Shown here: positions 1 to 6,351 of the stretch, piece by piece
Numbering within the stretch: position 1 is the stretch's first letter
Layout of the letters: every line of letters begins with the position of its first letter
From: Elusimicrobiota bacterium
Lineage (GTDB): Bacteria; Elusimicrobiota; Elusimicrobia; Elusimicrobiales; Elusimicrobiaceae
Length of the DNA: 6,351 nucleotides
Direction: 5' to 3'
Assembly: GCA_031259485.1 (NCBI GenBank)
Contig: JAIRLH010000152.1
Coordinates: 1 to 6,351, forward strand
Notes under the pieces: generated by a model
Databases searched by the model: none
The model's input: the letters and a program-made list of their open reading frames with translations, nothing else
What the model was told of the DNA's origin: nothing
Program-made: the position numbers and the translations under genes

Positions 1-1
1 C

Positions 2-169
2 GCCGCCGTTCAAGGCATAAAAGCGCGTTTTGTGCCGCGCGCGCTGTCCTCCGACAACGCTGCCATGATTGCGCTTTGCGCCGCAAAAAAACTTCAGTAT
101 GGCAAAAAGAATTTGAAAAACAATACTTCAATAAAACCAAATATGATTTTGAAAAGCTGGGCGCGTTAA
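2..169 (+). CDS. tsaD: TsaD (Gcp/YgjD/Kae1 family), C-terminal fragment
   Basis: This is the last 55 codons of a gene that begins before the window. The reading frame starting at base 2 contains SSDNAAMIA (residues 16-24 of the fragment), the signature near the C-terminus of the TsaD/Kae1 ATPase family. The Asp of DNAAM corresponds to a metal ligand (Asp300 in E. coli TsaD, from memory). TsaD works with TsaB and TsaE in the cytoplasm to transfer the threonylcarbamoyl group onto A37 of tRNAs that read ANN codons. The preceding stretch, with KARFVPRAL, fits the family pattern of a short segment leading into this motif. About 30 basic, poorly conserved residues follow before TAA at 167-169. The 5' part, including the two metal-binding histidines, is outside the window. 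It is probably a housekeeping neighbour rather than part of the pump. Confidence 0.9.
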   Translation, partial: AAVQGIKARFVPRALSSDNAAMIALCAAKKLQYGKKNLKNNTSIKPNMILKSWAR

Positions 170-170
170 T

Positions 171-218
171 TTGCTCAAAGCCGCTATTTGAATTGAATAC
201 AACATGTAAAGGAAGCTT
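171..218 (+). promoter_or_regulatory. Intergenic leader with RBS and possible weak promoter
   Basis: This 49-nt gap lies between tsaD and the Sel1-like gene. AAAGGAAG at 208-215 is a good Shine-Dalgarno site for the ATG at 219. TTGCTC (171-176) with GAATAC (195-200), 18 nt apart, could be a sigma70-type promoter, but the match is modest. There is no GC-rich hairpin with a T-run; only a 5-bp arm pair, TCAAA/TTTGA (175-179 and 187-191), is visible. Read-through transcription from tsaD is therefore possible. The RBS is reasonably sure and the promoter is tentative. Confidence 0.35.
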
Positions 219-530
219 ATGAAAAGAAAAACGATAATTTTACTCGGCGCGGCAATGTTTTTCATTTGCGACTGCGCGGGCAAACAAGTTGCCGCGCAAA
301 GAGCCGCCGTTAAAGAAACGGTAAAAACCGACGGGCAAGGTATTGCTCAAGACAAACAAGATATTACGCAAACTGAAATTTACAAAAATTATTACAAAGC
401 CGCTAAAAAAGGCGACGCTGAAGCTCAGTTTAAAATAGGTTCCGAATATGCGTATTTTTATGGAGACTACTTTAATACTAAAAAAGCCGAGAAATGGCTG
501 CTTAAATCCGCGAAGCAAAATTATGAGTAA
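219..530 (+). CDS. Small exported protein with one Sel1-like repeat
   Basis: This gene encodes 103 residues. An N-terminal signal sequence (positively charged MKRK, then a hydrophobic stretch at about 5-17) is followed by Val-Ala-Ala at 24-26, a possible signal peptidase I site. Cys17 and Cys19 are nearby, but the residues before them (Ile, Asp) do not make a proper lipobox. Residues 28-58 are polar and low in complexity. Residues 61-98 match one Sel1-like repeat: AAKKGDAEAQFKIG, then Tyr, an extended turn, and AEKWLLKSA. Such repeats form paired helices that act as protein-binding scaffolds. Sel1 proteins usually carry several repeats, so one repeat ending just where the next would start suggests either a minimal protein or a truncated remnant. 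The start is supported by AAAGGAAG five or so bases upstream. The stop codon lies inside a 16-bp palindrome, 40 nt before the adaptor gene. The function is unknown; a link to the pump rests on position only. Confidence 0.7.
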   Translation: MKRKTIILLGAAMFFICDCAGKQVAAQRAAVKETVKTDGQGIAQDKQDITQTEIYKNYYKAAKKGDAEAQFKIGSEYAYFYGDYFNTKKAEKWLLKSAKQNYE

Positions 531-540
531 GCGCTTACTC
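525..540. promoter_or_regulatory. Perfect 16-bp palindrome, candidate TetR-family operator
   Basis: GAGTAAGCGCTTACTC reads the same on both strands; the symmetry stops at the next base on each side. It is centred 38 nt upstream of the adaptor start codon and includes the stop codon (528-530) of the preceding gene. With no spacer for a loop it would make only a 6-bp stem with a GCGC loop and no following T-run, so it is a poor terminator. Its size and symmetry suit a dimeric helix-turn-helix repressor, and a TetR-family gene ends this operon. No convincing -35/-10 pair was found around it; TATGAG at 522-527 is the best -10-like hexamer but lacks a good partner. The palindrome is directly seen; its role as operator is inferred. 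Confidence 0.5.
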
Positions 541-553
541 TCAAACAAAATAA

Positions 554-560
554 AAAGAGG
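554..560 (+). promoter_or_regulatory. RBS that decides the adaptor start
   Basis: AAAGAGG ends 10 nt before the ATG at 571. The same AGAGG core precedes the transporter (1725-1729) and the outer-membrane gene (4808-4812), each 6 nt before its ATG. The in-frame alternatives at 448 and 523 have no comparable site, which favours 571 as the real start. Confidence 0.7.
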
Positions 561-570
561 TATAAAATAT

Positions 571-1743
571 ATGCAAAAATATGCTGACTTTATTAAAAGA
601 CTCGTTAAAAATAAATTTGTCATAGGGTGTTTTATTGCGGTAGTTTTAACAGGGGTCATATTGTTTTTTATCTTTCGCAAAAGTTCCGCGCCCGTTATGC
701 AGATGCCTGCCGCGGAAGTCGGCGTAATAGTATTAAAGGCCGAAACATTCCCTTTAGAGCAGGAACTGAGCGGCAGAATAAAGCCTTCCATGCAGTCGGA
801 CGTGCGTCCGCAGGTGGACGGCATTATACAGGAAAGATTGTTCACGGAAGGGGATTATGTAAAAGCGGGGGATATACTTTATAAAATAGATTCTGCCAGT
901 TATCAGGCGTCTTACAATCAGGCGCAGGCCGCGCTTAAAAGCGCGCAAGCTAATATACAAGCCGCGAAGCTTAAGGCGGAAAGATACGCGGATCTTATTA
1001 AACACAACGGCGTTTCCAGGCAGGATTATGACGACGCGCAGGCATCGTACCAGCAGGCTTTGGCCACTGTGGAGGAAAGAAAGGCCGCCGTACAGACCGC
1101 TAAAATAAATTTAGAACGTACGGAAATAAAAGCGCCGATATCAGGTTATATAGGCATTTCCAGCGTAACGCCGGGCGCGCTTGTAACGGCAAACCAAAGC
1201 ACTCCTTTGGCCGTTATCAGGGAGTTAAACCCTATTTATGTGGATATGACGCAGTCCAGCGCGCAGATAGTAAAACTGCGCCTTATGCCGGAAAATGAAG
1301 CTATAAGCAAATCAAAAACAGTTAGCGTTAAGCTAAAGTTTGAGGACGGTATCCTATATAAACACAAAGGGGAGTTGCAGTTGCAGGAGGTCGCTATAGA
1401 CGAAGCCACCGGCACGGTTACGCTGCGCGCGCAATTTCCAAATCCGGAAGGTCTTTTGATGCCTGGCATGTATGTTAGAACTTTAGTAAACGGCGCGCAC
1501 GTTAACGACGGCATTTTGCTTATGCAGCAAGCGGTCCGCTTTGATCCTAAAGGCAATGCTTCCGTGTATGTTGTAAACAATGAAAACAGAGTTGAGCGGC
1601 GTATTATAAAAACCGGCCCCGCTATCAACGGGAAGTGGCCGGTTGCGGAAGGCTTGAAAGCCGGCGAGCGCGTAGTAGTGGAAGGCACCGCCAAAATCCG
1701 CGCCGAGCAGGAGGTAAGGGCTGTAGAGGTCAGCCATGAATAA
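571..1743 (+). CDS. RND efflux periplasmic adaptor (AcrA/MexA-like membrane fusion protein)
   Basis: This 390-residue adaptor links the inner-membrane pump to the outer-membrane channel; the length is typical of the AcrA family. A short basic N-terminus is followed by one hydrophobic helix at about 16-36. Cys20 sits at the start of that helix rather than after it, so the protein looks membrane-anchored, not a lipoprotein like AcrA. Next come the first lipoyl half (about 63-108, with VDGIIQERLFTEGDYVKAGD), a coiled-coil hairpin (about 110-182), the second lipoyl half (ERTEIKAPISGYIG, about 182-210), a beta-barrel domain (PIYVDMTQSS onward, about 220-305) and a membrane-proximal domain (about 310-385). 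The hairpin tip retains Arg138, Leu142 and Ser149 in the RxxxLxxxxxxS spacing of AcrA, the motif that docks TolC-type channels. The start at 571 is chosen for its AGAGG site. The ATG at 523 would add 16 residues but lacks one and would put the palindrome inside the gene. The 3' end overlaps the transporter start by 8 nt. Confidence 0.93.
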   Translation: MQKYADFIKRLVKNKFVIGCFIAVVLTGVILFFIFRKSSAPVMQMPAAEVGVIVLKAETFPLEQELSGRIKPSMQSDVRPQVDGIIQERLFTEGDYVKAGDILYKIDSASYQASYNQAQAALKSAQANIQAAKLKAERYADLIKHNGVSRQDYDDAQASYQQALATVEERKAAVQTAKINLERTEIKAPISGYIGISSVTPGALVTANQSTPLAVIRELNPIYVDMTQSSAQIVKLRLMPENEAISKSKTVSVKLKFEDGILYKHKGELQLQEVAIDEATGTVTLRAQFPNPEGLLMPGMYVRTLVNGAHVNDGILLMQQAVRFDPKGNASVYVVNNENRVERRIIKTGPAINGKWPVAEGLKAGERVVVEGTAKIRAEQEVRAVEVSHE

Positions 1744-4700
1744 ATTTTTTATTAACAGGCCTATATTTGCTATTGTTATTTCGTTGATAATAATACTCAG
1801 CGGTATAGTCGCTATCAAACAGCTCGCTATGGAGCAGTACCCTGATATCGCGTTGCCTTCTGTCAACATTAGGGCAAGCTATCCGGGCGCCGCCGCGCAA
1901 ACTGTGGAGAACAGCGTAACTAAAGTTATAGAAAAAGAACTTACGGGTATTGACGGGCTTTTATATTTTACCTCAACCAGTTCAAGCGGCAGTTCAAGCA
2001 TAAGGCTGACTCTTGAAAAGGGCACGGACCCCGATAATGCCCAAGTGCAAATTCAAAATAAAGTGCAACGCGTGGTTTCCCGCCTTCCTAACGAAGTACA
2101 GCAAAGCGGCGTAAACGTAAATAAAGCTATGTCTAATATGCTGATGGTCGTTACTTTGTTTGACGAAAGTAATAAGGATAATAATTCAGACGTTTCCGAC
2201 TATTTGGTAGCTAATATTCAGGAGCCGCTTTCAAGGGTTGACGGGGTAGGATCTATAAATTTAATGGGGCAGCAGTACGCCATACGTATTTGGCTTGATC
2301 CGGACAGATTGCGCGCCTATAGCCTTATGCCGTCCGATGTTGAAAGCGCGATAAAGCAACAAAATGTTCAGTTGGCAGCGGGTCAACTGGGCGCCGCGCC
2401 CAGCGTATCAACACAAAACTATACCGTAAGCGTAACCGCGCTTTCACTGTTACAAACTCCTGAAGATTTTAAAAATATCATTGTAAAAAGCAGCTCAAGC
2501 GGCGCGGTAGTGCGTGTAAGAGACGTGGCTGACGTTGAAATGGGCAGCGAGGGCTACGGCTTTTCCAGTAAATTTAACTCTCACCCGGCTTCAGGGCTAG
2601 GCGTTCAGTTGGCCTCAGGCGCGAATGCGCTTGATACTTCCGCCAAAGTGCGCGAATTAATGAGCCGTTTGGAAAAAGACTTACCCGAAGGCTACAGAGT
2701 AGCATATGCAAATGATAATTCGTCATTTGTAAAAAACTCAATTTGGGAAGTTGTTAAAACTTTGGTTGAGGCTATTATTTTAGTTGTTGTTATAATGTAT
2801 TTGTTTTTGGGCAATTGGCGCGCTACCGTTATCCCTGCGGTTACCGTGCCTGTTGTTATGCTCGGCACATTTACCGCTTTATGGATATTCGGATACACAA
2901 TAAACACTTTAACTTTGTTCGCTATGGTTATGGCGATAGGTCTTTTGATTGACGACACTATTGTCGTTGTTGAGAACGTTGAGCGTTTGATGCATGATGA
3001 GCATTTATCCCCCAAAGAAGCCACTATAAAATCTATGGACGAAGTTACGGGGGCGCTTATAGGCATAGCGCTTGTAATGTCTGTGGTATTTATTCCTATG
3101 GCGTTTTTCGGAGGATCAACGGGCGTAATTTACAGACAGTTTTCTATAACAATTGTCGCGGCTATGTTTTTGTCTGTCGTTATGGCTTTGACGCTGTCGC
3201 CCGCGTTATGCGCCATCTTACTTGTTGCGCATAAACAAGACGCTAAGCAAAGTAAATTTCAAAAGTTATTTGCGCGTTTTTCAGGCAAATATGAGATCGC
3301 TTCGCAAAATATTATAAAGCGGCCCGCCAGATGGTTGGTATCATTTGCGGCGATAACAGTTTTCGCGCTGTTTATTTTAATGCGTTTGCCAAGCGGGTTT
3401 TTACCTAATGAGGATCAAGGCATAGTAATACTCCAATATAGCTTGCCGGAAGGCGCGGAAGTGAGCCGCACGCTTAAAGTAGCCGATGAAATTGAAAGTT
3501 ATTTTCTGAAAGAAGAAAAACAAAATGTCAAAGACATTTTTGTTATAGCCGGTTTTAGTTTCGGCGGAAATGGGCAAAACAGCGGCATGGCCATGCTTAA
3601 CTTAAAAGATTGGAGTGAGCGCAAAGACAATGCTTCCGCAATCGCGGCCCGGGCTACGGTAAATCTCGGCAGAATAAGGGACGCGCAGATTTACGCTTTG
3701 GTTCCGCCTCCTATTATGGGACTTGGGCAGACAGACGGCTTTGAAATGTATTTAACCGCCGCCGCGGGAGTAGACAGGGAAAAATTGAACGAACTGCGCC
3801 AAGAGTTTTTAGCCCGAGCAAATGAGAGTAAAGTTTTGAGTATGGTGCGTTCGGACTCTTCAAAAAGCGCTCCCCAGCTGCATATTAATTTTGACACACA
3901 AAAAGCCCTGTTGTACGGACTTAATTTAAGCGAGGTCTATTCCACCCTGAACAGCGCGTGGGCTGGAAGTTACGTTAATGACTTTATAGACCGCTCCCAA
4001 ATAAAAAAAGTTTATGTTCAGGGCAAAGCTGATTCCCGTTCCAAACCCGAGGATTTATATAAATGGACGGTACGCAACGGCAGCGGCGATATGGTTTCTT
4101 TTGCGGAGTTTGCAGGCACTAACTGGACATACAGTGATGAGAGCTTAGAGCGTTTTAACGGCGTTAACGCCTATAATGCGCAAGGCAGCGCGGCGGCCGG
4201 ATACAGCTCCGGCCAGGCGATGGAGGAGGCGGAGAGAATAGTCTCGCAAATTGACGGCGCAAATTACGCGTGGAGCGGCCTTTCTTATCAGGAAAAAATA
4301 TCTTCCGGCCAAGCCCCCGCGCTTTACGCTTTGGCTATACTTGTGATATTTTTATGCCTCGCGGCTTTGTATGAAAGCTGGTCAATACCGTTTGCGGTGC
4401 TGCTGATTATCCCTTTTGGGGTTTTCGGCACGGTTTTGGCTGCTTATTTAAGAGGGCTTGAAAATAATATTTATTTTCAGATTGCACTGCTTACCACTAT
4501 CGGTCTTTCCGCAAGAAACGCTATTATGATGGTGGAATTTGCCGACGATTTATATAAAAAAGGGTTGCCCCTGACTGCCGCCGCCGTCAAAGCCGGTATC
4601 CTGAGAATAAGGCCTATTATGATGACTGCGCTGACTTTCGCAGCCGGCGTATTGCCGCTTGCGCTTTCAACCGGGGTTGGCGCGAACGCCCGCGCGGCTA

Positions 4701-4807
4701 TCGGCACGGGCAGCGTGGGCGGGACATTGGCCGCCACTGTTTTGTCAATATTTTTTATTCCATTATTCTTTGTGATCGTTAATAATCTTTTCAGGAATAA
4801 AAATTAA
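1736..4807 (+). CDS. RND multidrug efflux transporter, HAE-1 family (AcrB/MexB-like)
   Basis: This 1023-residue inner-membrane proton/drug antiporter is close to AcrB in length (1049) and aligns along its whole length. TM1 is at about 8-28, followed by the first periplasmic loop (PN1, PN2), TM2-TM6 (about 338-497), TM7 (531-551), the second periplasmic loop, and TM8-TM12 (about 862-1015). The TM4 motif GLLIDDTIVVVENVERL carries Asp406 and Asp407, matching AcrB Asp407/Asp408. Arg957 and Thr964 match Arg971 and Thr978. The relay lysine, AcrB Lys940, is Arg927 here, in GLSARNAIMMVEFA. In the drug-binding pocket Phe602, Phe607 and Phe609 match Phe610, Phe615 and Phe617, but Phe136, Phe178 and Phe628 are Met135, Met177 and Met620. 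The switch loop is present (GFSFGGNGQNSG, 606-617). These features mark it as a drug rather than heavy-metal RND pump; substrates cannot be read from sequence. It starts within the adaptor gene, with AGAGG 6 nt upstream, which suggests translational coupling. The frame is intact. Confidence 0.96.
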   Translation: MNKFFINRPIFAIVISLIIILSGIVAIKQLAMEQYPDIALPSVNIRASYPGAAAQTVENSVTKVIEKELTGIDGLLYFTSTSSSGSSSIRLTLEKGTDPDNAQVQIQNKVQRVVSRLPNEVQQSGVNVNKAMSNMLMVVTLFDESNKDNNSDVSDYLVANIQEPLSRVDGVGSINLMGQQYAIRIWLDPDRLRAYSLMPSDVESAIKQQNVQLAAGQLGAAPSVSTQNYTVSVTALSLLQTPEDFKNIIVKSSSSGAVVRVRDVADVEMGSEGYGFSSKFNSHPASGLGVQLASGANALDTSAKVRELMSRLEKDLPEGYRVAYANDNSSFVKNSIWEVVKTLVEAIILVVVIMYLFLGNWRATVIPAVTVPVVMLGTFTALWIFGYTINTLTLFAMVMAIGLLIDDTIVVVENVERLMHDEHLSPKEATIKSMDEVTGALIGIALVMSVVFIPMAFFGGSTGVIYRQFSITIVAAMFLSVVMALTLSPALCAILLVAHKQDAKQSKFQKLFARFSGKYEIASQNIIKRPARWLVSFAAITVFALFILMRLPSGFLPNEDQGIVILQYSLPEGAEVSRTLKVADEIESYFLKEEKQNVKDIFVIAGFSFGGNGQNSGMAMLNLKDWSERKDNASAIAARATVNLGRIRDAQIYALVPPPIMGLGQTDGFEMYLTAAAGVDREKLNELRQEFLARANESKVLSMVRSDSSKSAPQLHINFDTQKALLYGLNLSEVYSTLNSAWAGSYVNDFIDRSQIKKVYVQGKADSRSKPEDLYKWTVRNGSGDMVSFAEFAGTNWTYSDESLERFNGVNAYNAQGSAAAGYSSGQAMEEAERIVSQIDGANYAWSGLSYQEKISSGQAPALYALAILVIFLCLAALYESWSIPFAVLLIIPFGVFGTVLAAYLRGLENNIYFQIALLTTIGLSARNAIMMVEFADDLYKKGLPLTAAAVKAGILRIRPIMMTALTFAAGVLPLALSTGVGANARAAIGTGSVGGTLAATVLSIFFIPLFFVIVNNLFRNKN

Positions 4808-4818
4808 AGAGGTTATAG

Positions 4819-6222
4819 ATGAAAAATAAGAAGACAGCCGTTTTAATAACGCTTATTTTTAGTATTGGCTGCACAATGGCGCCAAAGTATAAAACGCCTG
4901 ATACGCCCGTAGCGCGAACTTGGGGAAATGAGGATATGTATACGTCCGAGACAGAATTTACCGCGCAAGAGCTTGACCTTGAAAATTTTATAAAAGACAA
5001 AAGGATTCTTGCCGTTATAAATATGGCGTTATCAGGCAACAGAGATTTGCGCGGCCAGCTTGCCGATGTGGAAGCGGCGCGCGCTTTATATAAGGTGGAA
5101 CGCTCCAAACTTCTGCCGTCAATTTACGCGGGCGGCTCGGGCGGAGAGTCCAAATCTGCAAACGGCGCGCACGTCGAAAGCTATAGCGCCGAAATCGGCC
5201 TTAGCGCGTTTGAAATAGACTTGTTCGGTAAGAACAGAAGTTTGAATGACTCTAAACTTCAACAATATTTAGCGAGCGAAAACGCGGCGCAGTCGGCTAA
5301 AATTTCTTTGATAGCGGAAACTTCTTTGGCGTGGATAACGCTGGCCTCCGATAAAGAAATGCTTAAGATAGCGCGGGATACGGTTAAGAGCGCGCAGGAA
5401 TCAGCCGATATCGCAAAAAGGCGTTTTGAGGCGGGCGTAACTTCGCAGCTGGATTTATATCAGGCGCAGACAATACTGCATCAGGCAAAGTCAGATGTCG
5501 CCGATTATACGGCCATAGTGGCGCAGGATATTAACGCGCTTGAACTTTTAGCGGGAGGCAAAATACCCGCCGAGCTTTTGCCGGAAAATTTGGAAAAGGC
5601 CGGAGAGTGGTTTGGGAATGTTTCGGTAGGATTATCTTCAGAAGTTTTATTCAGGAGGCCCGATGTGCGGGCCGCGGAGCATACGTTAAGGTCAGCCAAT
5701 GCGGATATAGGCGCTGCGCGCGCGGCGTTTTTCCCCGCAATATCTTTGATAGCGGCTACTGGCCTTGCCAGCGCGGATCTGTCCAAGCTTTTTAGCGACG
5801 GTTCTTCCGTTTGGTCATATTCGGGTAATTTAAATATTCCGATATTCAGCGCAGGGCGGAATATTGCTAATTTGAAGTATTCCAAAGCCAAGTATCAGTC
5901 CTATTTGGCTCAGTATGACAAAGCCGTACAAACTGCGTTTAAAGAGGTTAAAGACGCTTTGGCCAGAAGGGCGACAATTTACGCGCAAATTGAAGCGCAA
6001 ACAGATCTTTTGTTTACTTCAAAACAAGGCTACAACCTTGCCCGCATGCGCTATGATAAGGGTATAGAAACATACTTAAACGTTTTGGAGCAGCAGCGTA
6101 CTTTTTATAACGCAGCAAAATCAATGATAAGCGCGGCGCTTACGGAAATAAATAATAGGATTATCCTGTATAAAGCTTTAGGCGGCGGAAGTGAAAAAAA
6201 TATTGCTAATAACAAAAAATAA
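4819..6222 (+). CDS. Outer-membrane efflux channel lipoprotein (OprM/NodT family, TolC-like)
   Basis: This 467-residue protein is the exit duct of the pump. The N-terminus is a lipoprotein signal: basic MKNKK, a hydrophobic stretch, then Ser-Ile-Gly-Cys with Cys18 as the predicted lipidated residue. The Ser at -3 is less usual than Leu. The segment after the Cys (APKYKTPDTPV) matches the start of mature OprM-type proteins. Two repeated outer-membrane efflux domains follow (about 60-250 and 270-455), each supplying beta strands and long periplasmic helices to a trimeric barrel. Family landmarks are FEIDLFGKNRSL (131-142), the turn AGVTSQLDLYQAQT (205-218), the RRPDVRAAEHTL / IGAARAAFFPAISL block (279-310), and the second turn YDKGIETYLNVLEQQR (412-427). 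The Gly-rich turns sit where TolC-type channels meet the adaptor hairpin. AGAGG lies 6 nt before the ATG, and the gap to the transporter is 11 nt. Without functional data oprM or nodT would be a guess, so no symbol is given. Confidence 0.94.
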   Translation: MKNKKTAVLITLIFSIGCTMAPKYKTPDTPVARTWGNEDMYTSETEFTAQELDLENFIKDKRILAVINMALSGNRDLRGQLADVEAARALYKVERSKLLPSIYAGGSGGESKSANGAHVESYSAEIGLSAFEIDLFGKNRSLNDSKLQQYLASENAAQSAKISLIAETSLAWITLASDKEMLKIARDTVKSAQESADIAKRRFEAGVTSQLDLYQAQTILHQAKSDVADYTAIVAQDINALELLAGGKIPAELLPENLEKAGEWFGNVSVGLSSEVLFRRPDVRAAEHTLRSANADIGAARAAFFPAISLIAATGLASADLSKLFSDGSSVWSYSGNLNIPIFSAGRNIANLKYSKAKYQSYLAQYDKAVQTAFKEVKDALARRATIYAQIEAQTDLLFTSKQGYNLARMRYDKGIETYLNVLEQQRTFYNAAKSMISAALTEINNRIILYKALGGGSEKNIANNKK

Positions 6223-6237
6223 TGGGAAAATAGATTT

Positions 6238-6351
6238 ATGGAAAAACTTACCAAACCCCAACGTGACGAAAAACGCATAAAAGACATTGTAGCCGCCGCG
6301 AAAAAATGCGTGGCCGAAAAAGGCTTTCACGCCGCCAGCGTAGCTATGATA
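6238..6351 (+). CDS. TetR/AcrR-family transcriptional regulator, N-terminal fragment
   Basis: Only the first 38 residues lie in the window; the gene runs off the 3' edge. The segment EKRIKDIVAAAKKCVAEKGF (11-30) followed by HAASVAMI is the classic start of a TetR-family DNA-binding domain: helix 1, a Lys-Gly-Phe turn, and the opening of helix 2 before the helix-turn-helix. Such repressors bind DNA as dimers and release it when a ligand, often a pump substrate, binds the C-terminal domain. That domain is not visible, so the ligand class is unknown. The gene begins 15 nt after the outer-membrane channel, in the same orientation and the same reading frame, separated by the TAA and five codons. 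It has only a weak GGGA-like ribosome site (6224-6227), so translation may depend on coupling. It most likely regulates this operon and itself; the palindrome at 525-540 is its best visible target. Other TetR-type roles are possible. Confidence 0.85.
   Translation, partial: MEKLTKPQRDEKRIKDIVAAAKKCVAEKGFHAASVAMI

Noticed and set aside
175..191. TCAAA/TTTGA inverted repeat after tsaD as a terminator
   Set aside because: The arms are only 5 bp, AT-rich and lack a T-run; this is within chance expectation.
525..540. The palindrome as a Rho-independent terminator for the Sel1-like gene
   Set aside because: The stem would be only about 6 bp with a 4-nt loop, and it is followed by an A-rich rather than T-rich stretch on the plus strand.
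561..568. TATAAAAT as a -10 box for the adaptor
   Set aside because: Transcription would begin at about the start codon and exclude the AGAGG site, and there is no -35-like hexamer at the right distance.
240..845. 201-codon minus-strand open frame across the Sel1-like gene and the adaptor 5' end
   Set aside because: It lies opposite two well-supported genes, crosses their junction, and its translation has no recognisable domain; it is a shadow frame.
1236..1869. Minus-strand open frames opposite the adaptor and transporter
   Set aside because: They are antisense to highly conserved coding sequence, have no recognisable protein features, and have no reason to be translated.
1736..4807. Transporter as a heavy-metal (CusA/CzcA-type) RND pump because of pocket methionines
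   Set aside because: The paired Asp-Asp in TM4, the GLSA(R/K)NAI motif and full-length similarity to AcrB place it in the drug (HAE-1) group.
6222..6233. ATG at 6222 as a start for the regulator
   Set aside because: It is out of frame and hits TAG after three codons; 6238 opens the TetR-type sequence.

Overview
The window carries a compact, plus-strand tripartite multidrug-efflux operon of the RND/HAE-1 type. In order it encodes a periplasmic adaptor (571-1743), an inner-membrane RND transporter (1736-4807), a TolC/OprM-type outer-membrane lipoprotein channel (4819-6222) and the first 38 codons of a TetR-family regulator (6238 to the window edge). Adaptor and transporter genes overlap by 8 nt. 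The later gaps are 11 and 15 nt, so the four genes almost certainly share one transcript. Upstream lie the last 55 codons of tsaD (tRNA t6A synthesis, 2-169) and a small exported protein with a single Sel1-like repeat (219-530).

The outer-membrane channel and envelope-spanning pump mean a diderm (Gram-negative) bacterium. The proteins resemble proteobacterial AcrA/AcrB/OprM, but base composition is moderate (roughly mid-40s % GC by eye) and neither codon use nor gene order points to a familiar enterobacterial or pseudomonad locus. My soft impression is a non-proteobacterial diderm, possibly Elusimicrobiota; the sequence alone cannot settle this.

How the parts work together: the RND trimer captures substrates in its periplasmic porter domain, driven by the proton relay in its membrane domain. 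The adaptor, anchored by an N-terminal membrane helix, bridges it to the outer-membrane channel; its hairpin keeps the R-L-S tip motif used to dock TolC-type channels. The TetR-type protein at the end of the operon is the obvious candidate regulator. A perfect 16-bp palindrome (525-540) just upstream of the adaptor ribosome binding site is the obvious candidate operator.

This is mainly a recognisable efflux operon rather than a new system. The points most worth a second look are the palindrome and its overlap with the stop codon of the Sel1-like gene, Phe-to-Met changes at three AcrB drug-pocket positions, an Arg in place of the proton-relay Lys940 of AcrB, and the distal position of the regulator. 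No RNA genes, mobile elements, CRISPR arrays or convincing terminators were seen, and no stretch over 300 bases lacks a gene.
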